Part shown: positions 43,835 to 47,879 of the stretch, piece by piece | How the letters are laid out: the number at the start of each line of letters is the position of its first letter | Position numbering within the stretch: position 1 is the first letter of the stretch | Assembly (NCBI GenBank): GCA_021844645.1 | Contig: JAKBTA010000003.1 | Coordinates: 1 to 47,879 of the forward strand | DNA: 47,879 nucleotides | Origin: Nitrospirota bacterium | Lineage (GTDB): Bacteria; Nitrospirota_A; Leptospirillia; Leptospirillales; Leptospirillaceae | Reading direction: 5' to 3' | Translations under genes and position numbers: made by a program | The notes under the pieces: generated by a model | What the model was told of the DNA's origin: nothing | Database searches by the model: none | What the model saw: only the letters and a program-made list of their open reading frames with translations

Positions 43835-43863
43835 TTTGTAACATGGAACAGATTGAAAGTCAA
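43835..43863 (-). promoter_or_regulatory. sigma70 promoter of the rimP-nusA-infB operon
   Basis: On minus, TTGACT (43863-43858), a 17-base spacer, and TACAAA (43840-43835). The expected start point, six to eight bases past the -10 box, falls at or next to the A of the rimP ATG (43828). Confidence 0.6.
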
Positions 43864-43901
43864 AAGAGAACAGCAAGAATGCTGCAATTGCAACTCAATA
43901 C

Positions 43902-44135
43902 TCAATGTGTCTCAACCGGAGTCCCCACGGGCGGCCGGTTAAAATAAGGCACAAGATTCCTGTCCGACGGCTGTTTTTTATTATCCGCCTGCTGTCCAGG
44001 AGCCGAACTTGATACATTAGGACCCGTGTTTTTTTTGACTGAAGACTGGTCTGAATGAGTACACGCGGACAGCAAAACGGGTATCGACAGGAGAATTCCC
44101 CGGGCAATATTGGCAAGCCTGTATTTTTTTCTCAT
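43902..44135 (-). CDS. Small lipoprotein
   Basis: A 77-residue protein starting MRKKYRLANIARG, with a hydrophobic stretch and lipobox LLSAC, giving a mature chain of about 55 residues rich in Ser, Pro, Gln and Lys and without predicted order. No family is recognised. Its ATG overlaps the stop of the DUF4337-like gene by four bases, implying translational coupling as third gene of the cheV operon. Confidence 0.65.
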   Translation of the reverse strand: MRKKYRLANIARGILLSIPVLLSACTHSDQSSVKKNTGPNVSSSAPGQQADNKKQPSDRNLVPYFNRPPVGTPVETH

Positions 44136-44761
44136 GGAGTCAGTCTACCCAGGTGAAAGAATAATGAAAACCCGTTAATAAAAGCTAATATACCAAACAC
44201 ACCAAGCGCCATGCTGGCGTACCACAATGAAGATTTCCGCAGCATAACAGCCATAGACGTCAAAACAATCGCAATCTGAAAGCAAACAACGCTCAAGGCA
44301 AAGGCCCGGTGATGGCGCAACGCTGCATCGGATTCAACGTTCAAAACGTCCCTCTGTTTTTCAAATCCTTGGGCATTTTGTTTGATTTGCTTCACTTGCC
44401 TGTCATATTTTGCAATCAGCTTCTTGAACCTTTGCTCTTCAGAGTTTGCCTGAGCCTTTTTCAGAACAAGAGTTTCCATCCTCAACTGATTTTCAGACAT
44501 ATGGAGCTTTATTTTTTTCGCCTGATAATAGGACCATTGATCAGACGATTTGGCCTGAAAAAAAATCGCCGAGTTCTTGAGGAGGATTGCCTCCGATGTC
44601 CATTGCTCCGACTCAAGGTTCGAAAGAGCAGCAAACACCGCCAAAAGGGATGTCGTCAATGCGACACGTATATTCCACGCATCGCGTTTATGCTCCCTTT
44701 CCTCAAGCCCTTCGGTTACAGACTCGATAAGATCATGCGCTTCAACGGATCCGTTGTCCAT
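44132..44761 (-). CDS. DUF4337-like membrane protein
   Basis: A 209-residue protein. A short polar N-terminus leads to a hydrophobic segment (VALTTSLLAVFAALSNL). A long helical, coiled-coil-like stretch follows (about 60-145: NSAIFFQAKSSDQWSYYQAKKIK ... KQIKQNAQGFEKQRD). Two closing helices are ALSVVCFQIAIVLTSMAVML and ASMALGVFGILAFINGFSLFF. The arrangement and the SDQW-YYQAK segment fit the DUF4337 family, whose function is unknown. It begins four bases after cheV, so a link to chemotaxis signalling or simply co-transcription is possible. Confidence 0.75.
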   Translation of the reverse strand: MDNGSVEAHDLIESVTEGLEEREHKRDAWNIRVALTTSLLAVFAALSNLESEQWTSEAILLKNSAIFFQAKSSDQWSYYQAKKIKLHMSENQLRMETLVLKKAQANSEEQRFKKLIAKYDRQVKQIKQNAQGFEKQRDVLNVESDAALRHHRAFALSVVCFQIAIVLTSMAVMLRKSSLWYASMALGVFGILAFINGFSLFFHLGRLTP

Positions 44762-44765
44762 AACC

Positions 44766-45743
44766 CTAGTTTTTTCCCTTTGCCCCGGAGAGAGCTAACA
44801 TTTTTTCAATCCTGTCCACAAAAACAACCGGATCGAATTTGACCAGATATTCATTCGCTCCTGCTTCAAGTCCCTTTCTCACGTTTTCAGTTCCTGACAT
44901 GGAAGAATGAACCAGTACCGTAAGGGAGTTCAGATCAGGATTGGCTCTGACCTCTTTGGTCAGCGTATATCCATCCATCACAGGCATCTCCACATCTGTG
45001 ATGAGAAGAGAAACCCTATTCCCAATTTTTCGTTCAGGATCGGCTGCAACCTCTCTTTTTAGAACTTCAAGAGCTTCTTTGCCATTTTTGGCTTCAAGAA
45101 CATTAAACCCTTTTTTCTTTAATGCCCTCACAACCATTGACAATGCCACAGGGCTATCATCTGCCGCCAAAATATATCGTTGATCCAGGGATTTGCTCTG
45201 GGGCATCTGCTCCAGATACTCCTCCTGCCGAGTAAATATCCCCATTTCCTCGACAATGGACTCAAAGTCCAGAATGAGAAGGACCTCCTCCTCAGAAAGT
45301 TTGACCGTCCCGGTAACCTTGCTTTCCTTTGAGCGCCCCGATCGCGCCATCGTAATCGGAACAATATCCTTCCAGGAGATTCTTCTTATCTGAGCAGCCT
45401 TATGAACGATAAATCCCAATCGTACAGCGCTGAACTCTGTCACAATGATTTGCTTGGTCATCTGTGCCAAAAATGCTGGCTCCTTGATCTTCATCCACTT
45501 TGCCAGATTAATCACCGGAATCACTTGTCCCCTGAGATTAATGATTCCTTCCTGATATTCATTACCATCTGGAACGGGGGTAATGAACCCAGGAAGCTGG
45601 ATGATTTCAATCACCTTTGATACATTGACCCCGTAGATGCCTTCCCGTTGCGATCCGTCAGCGTCCTCCTGGAACATTCTGAAGTCCACCAATTCCATCT
45701 GATTAGTGCCTACCTGAAGAATGAGACTATCAATCTGACTCAA
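44766..45743 (-). CDS. cheV: Chemotaxis protein CheV (CheW domain plus receiver)
   Basis: A 325-residue protein. The CheW-like coupling domain spans about 10-175 (YGVNVSKVIEIIQLP, EGIINLRGQVIPVINLAKWM, GFIVHKAAQIRRISW). The receiver domain spans about 190-320, with the acidic pair in YILAADDSPVAL, phospho-acceptor Asp in SLLITDVEMPVMDGYTL, the Thr/Ser position at VLVHSSM, and the conserved Lys in NEYLVKFDP. CheV couples receptors to CheA and is thought to aid adaptation. The start is TTG, with AAGGAG six bases upstream. No other chemotaxis gene is in the window. Confidence 0.93.
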   Translation of the reverse strand: MSQIDSLILQVGTNQMELVDFRMFQEDADGSQREGIYGVNVSKVIEIIQLPGFITPVPDGNEYQEGIINLRGQVIPVINLAKWMKIKEPAFLAQMTKQIIVTEFSAVRLGFIVHKAAQIRRISWKDIVPITMARSGRSKESKVTGTVKLSEEEVLLILDFESIVEEMGIFTRQEEYLEQMPQSKSLDQRYILAADDSPVALSMVVRALKKKGFNVLEAKNGKEALEVLKREVAADPERKIGNRVSLLITDVEMPVMDGYTLTKEVRANPDLNSLTVLVHSSMSGTENVRKGLEAGANEYLVKFDPVVFVDRIEKMLALSGAKGKN

Positions 45744-45857
45744 TGGATTCTCCTTATCTGTAGCCTTGGTAACGGAATCAGAAAGTTCAATGGGTGGAAG
45801 TCAGCAGGGTCGAAATAAAGACAGACACCGATGCCACCCGCAAGGGGAAAGAATCAA

Positions 45858-46020
45858 ACAATCAACTACCCACCACTAAGCTTTTGCTGTAGTGGGGGTT
45901 CCGATCTCGCGACCGAAATTTCCTCTTTCGCCGAGGATGCGCAAAAGCGTTTGGGCCTTTGCATCTTACTCGCCCTCTCAGGAGGCTTTGGCTTCGGACA
46001 GTTCCTGCCATAGTTCCACG
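45858..46020 (-). pseudogene. TnpB C-terminal remnant with omega-RNA-like terminal hairpin
   Basis: On minus, a frame ending at 45866 reads WNYGRNCPKPKPPERASKM and continues to CASSAKEEISVARSEPP and LQQKLSGG, like the tail of IS605-type TnpB. A CCTC-GGCGAAA-GAGG hairpin precedes GATCGGAACCCCCACTA...TAGTGGTGGG and GTAGTTGAT, matching the hairpin and TTGA-type end of such elements. No transposase body is left upstream. Confidence 0.5.
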
Positions 46021-46439
46021 GACCATTCCATGATGAGCGGACACATGTTCAAAACACCCGGAGAAAACAAGAAAAAGTCTGGAAAATAACACCGAAATCA
46101 GTTTCAAATCTAACATACGCCCCATCAAGATAGCAAAACTCCCCATCCCCTGATCAAAAGAAATGACCCCGTTACTATCATATCGGCAAATCAACCATGT
46201 TCCACACTGATCCGTGAAGGGATCACCCGGAAAGATCGTGAAGCCATTGGTATCCGATTTTTATGGAATCCGTCCAATTTCCAGAGGAATCTGCGAACAA
46301 AAATATAAAGTTCGTCAAACAAAAATTCATGCGTGGTAGCTATAAGGCGACACTGAAAATGAGGGGGAAAATGAAGGTAGTTAGGGAGGAGCAACACTCA
46401 AAAAGGTTCAAATGAAAAATAACATAAGGAAATATGTGG
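46021..46439. other. Intergenic DNA between the TnpB remnant and tRNA-Thr
   Basis: No gene is called. A plus-strand frame around 46095-46310 stays open and looks mildly coding (REGITRKDREAIGIRFLW) but has no start codon or SD; it may be a decayed gene. The sequence is AT-rich compared with the neighbours. Confidence 0.4.
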
Positions 46440-46512
46440 AGCTCCTGTCCAGAATCGAACTGGAAACCTTCCGCTTACAAGGCGGGTGCTCTGCCAATTG
46501 AGCTACAGGAGC
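46440..46512 (-). tRNA. tRNA-Thr (anticodon UGU)
   Basis: A complete cloverleaf on minus: acceptor GCTCCTG / CAGGAGC, D stem GCTC / GAGC, anticodon loop CTTGTAA with TGT, T arm TCCAG-TTCGATT-CTGGA, discriminator T. The CCA end is encoded (46437-46439). G1-C72 and C2-G71 fit threonine identity. The outermost pair of the anticodon stem is a C-A mismatch (CCCGC / GCGGA). Confidence 0.93.
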
Positions 46513-46530
46513 AGAATAAAAAACCCACAC

Positions 46531-46559
46531 ATTCTATGTGGAGAAAATAAAAAAGGCAA
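46531..46559 (-). promoter_or_regulatory. Promoter of the tRNA-Thr gene
   Basis: On minus, TTGCCT, a 17-base spacer and TAGAAT, ending 18 bases before the 5' end of the tRNA. A small inverted repeat (CCCACACAT / ATGTG) overlaps the -10 region. Confidence 0.65.
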
Positions 46560-46760
46560 GACGCGTCCTGGGTCACAAAAATTGGTTTTCCCTTGACCCA
46601 TTGTCATTCATTAGGTTACGCTCGGACAAGAATCCTTGTTAGACGACAATTCAAGCAGGCTTTCACTCTAATGATACATCAAGTGCCGGGGCAAGCGATC
46701 AAAACACAGATAAAATCGGGAGTTGCAACATCAAGAACCCAATTTGATCAGGCATAATTA

Positions 46761-47774
46761 ATGAGAAGGTCGAAAAATTTGAAAAGACTATCCAGTCTTC
46801 TTTTTTGGTTTGTTGCTGTTTCAACCATATCTCCAATAGCTCTCCCGAACACGGCAATGGCAGATACCAGCACAAAACAGCCTGCCACAAAGCAAACGCC
46901 TAAAGACGTCGGGATGACTGATTCTGACAGGGCAATGCAAGCAAAGTTCCAGAAGGTCCTTGAGCAATCCATGGCTTTGCAACGAGTTCCCGCAAAAAGC
47001 CTGACATGGATGGCACCAAAACAGATCTCAAAAAGCATCAAGGCGTTCCCTTTTTCAATTGATATCGGAAACAATCGTATTTTTTCGACCGTGTACCTAA
47101 TTGACAACCAATATTTTGTGACAACACCTATTCTGGACACAAAAGACAACTTCAGGCCGGTCCCGGATATATCCCCGCCAATGCCTATAGATCTGTCAAT
47201 ATCTCCAAGTTTATTCCCTCTGGGTAATTTTCCCTCTAGCGGCTCACCAAACGCCCAAAACACGCTTATTGAATTTGCAGACGACCAATGCCATACCTGC
47301 CGGAAGTGGAACCGGGAGGTTTTGCCACTGGTACAAAAGGAAAAAAATATTCGCTTCGTCTATATTCCATACCCAATCGTAGTGCTTCATCCCAATGCGC
47401 TTGATGCTGCCATTTTCGAGATGTGCGCAGAGCAAACTCTTCCAGGAAGCTTTTGGGACGTACATAATCTGCTCAATAACAGAATTGAGCTGGGATCACT
47501 GTCGAAAGACCAGATGGATTCGGCCCTTAAAGGAATTATCGCAACAAAGACTCTCCCAGCAGCGAAAATGAATGCCTGCATCAAGACACAACAGCCTCTG
47601 GCAGAAATACAGGGAGCTGACGACACACTCCTGTCTCATACGGGAATACCTAATGTGCCGACATTTATAGCAGATGGGCATGTGGTTACCGGCTATCAGT
47701 CTCTCGAAAACATCAAAAAACTGTTTGTACTCAAATCCCCGTCACCTCCATTGACCAGTGCAAAGAAACCGTAG
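46761..47774 (+). CDS. Exported DsbA/DsbC-like thiol:disulfide protein
   Basis: A 337-residue protein with a signal peptide (MRRSKNLKRLSSLLFWFVA ... NTAMADT). Residues about 35-165 form a domain without recognised family (perhaps for dimerisation, as in DsbC). A thioredoxin-fold domain follows from about 165: TLIEFADDQCHTCRKWNREVLPLV carries the CHTC active site, and an inserted helical part and GIPNVPTFIADG (cis-Pro) complete it. This is the Thioredoxin_4 / DsbA-like arrangement, so disulfide formation or isomerisation in the periplasm is likely. The SD is weak (AGG eight bases before the ATG). A perfect 39-nt inverted repeat follows the stop. Confidence 0.82.
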   Translation: MRRSKNLKRLSSLLFWFVAVSTISPIALPNTAMADTSTKQPATKQTPKDVGMTDSDRAMQAKFQKVLEQSMALQRVPAKSLTWMAPKQISKSIKAFPFSIDIGNNRIFSTVYLIDNQYFVTTPILDTKDNFRPVPDISPPMPIDLSISPSLFPLGNFPSSGSPNAQNTLIEFADDQCHTCRKWNREVLPLVQKEKNIRFVYIPYPIVVLHPNALDAAIFEMCAEQTLPGSFWDVHNLLNNRIELGSLSKDQMDSALKGIIATKTLPAAKMNACIKTQQPLAEIQGADDTLLSHTGIPNVPTFIADGHVVTGYQSLENIKKLFVLKSPSPPLTSAKKP

Positions 47775-47783
47775 TGAAAAATC

Positions 47784-47822
47784 GGTGGGGTCTTTCAAGT
47801 CAGTGACTTGAAAGACCCCACC
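47784..47822 (+). repeat. Perfect 19-base inverted repeat after the Dsb-like gene
   Basis: Arms 47784-47802 and 47804-47822 are exact reverse complements with one central base. It starts nine bases after the stop codon. It could terminate transcription in both directions, though no T-run follows on either side; it may instead be a repeat or an element end. Confidence 0.6.
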
Positions 47823-47879
47823 AAGTCGGATTAAAATCAGCCGCCTTGCAACTATTCGAATGACCCGCTACTCAACCAA

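Noticed and set aside
46600..46630. TTGACC with a downstream TTACGC as promoter for the Dsb-like gene
   Set aside because: The -10 match is poor and it lies about 150 bases from the start codon; too weak to annotate.
1..47879. CRISPR arrays, rRNA genes, intact transposases, phage or secretion modules
   Set aside because: No regularly spaced direct repeats, rRNA segments or complete module genes were seen; the only mobile DNA is degraded IS605-type material.

Overview
The window reads as chromosomal DNA of a Gram-negative bacterium: there are several lipoproteins with lipoboxes, an RND exporter, a LapA-type membrane protein and ordinary Shine-Dalgarno sites. The gene set suggests an aerobic or iron-oxidising Nitrospirota such as Leptospirillum. 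The main clues are a cytochrome b with b6-type histidine spacing fused to a C-terminal cytochrome c domain, a fused Rieske protein, a CheV, and many degraded IS200/IS605 (TnpB) pieces. The genus is an inference from gene content; no marker sequence was compared.

Layout. 1-2300 (+): the 3' end of a SAM hydroxide adenosyltransferase and an exported kelch protein. 2301-8666 (-): one co-directional run encoding an RND pump subunit, a lipoprotein, a Fur-family regulator, a second lipoprotein, and a lipoprotein with Sel1 repeats plus a caspase-like domain. 9017-13604: a thioredoxin-fold lipoprotein (+), CCA-adding enzyme (-), a TPR protein (+) and a one-domain LuxR-type regulator (+). 13725-13988: an internally deleted IS605-like element. 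13985-18644 (-): GGDEF protein, RecG, a small unknown and Ppx/GppA. 18984-20198: rpmB (+), then a small membrane protein and ridA (-) facing a glutaredoxin-like protein (+). 20179-22556 (-): the Rieske and cytochrome b-c pair of a quinol:acceptor oxidoreductase. 22788-26095 (-): fabI, an exported unknown and a very acidic unknown. 26885-34788 (-): an M16 protease, pdxJ, acpS, nnr, a family-4 uracil-DNA glycosylase, lapA and mutS, mostly overlapping or touching. 35073-43828 (-): the classic rimP-nusA-infB-rbfA-truB-rpsO-pnp cluster, ending in an unannotated-size 39-residue membrane protein and a strong terminator. 43902-45743 (-): cheV, a DUF4337-like membrane protein and a small lipoprotein. 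46440-46512 (-): tRNA-Thr(UGU). 46761-47774 (+): an exported DsbA/DsbC-like thiol protein followed by a 39-nt perfect inverted repeat.

The functional themes are ordinary: translation and RNA decay, DNA repair (mutS, udg, recG), respiration, and envelope functions. No complete novel defence or secretion system was seen. The most unusual items are: a PRC-barrel domain fused to the Rieske protein, with a cytochrome b whose Qo motif reads PAWY; at least four decayed TnpB/omega-RNA-like scraps in intergenic DNA; a lipoprotein carrying a caspase-like domain beside fur; a promoter that places the rimP transcript start on its ATG; and a nested palindrome in front of the Rieske operon.
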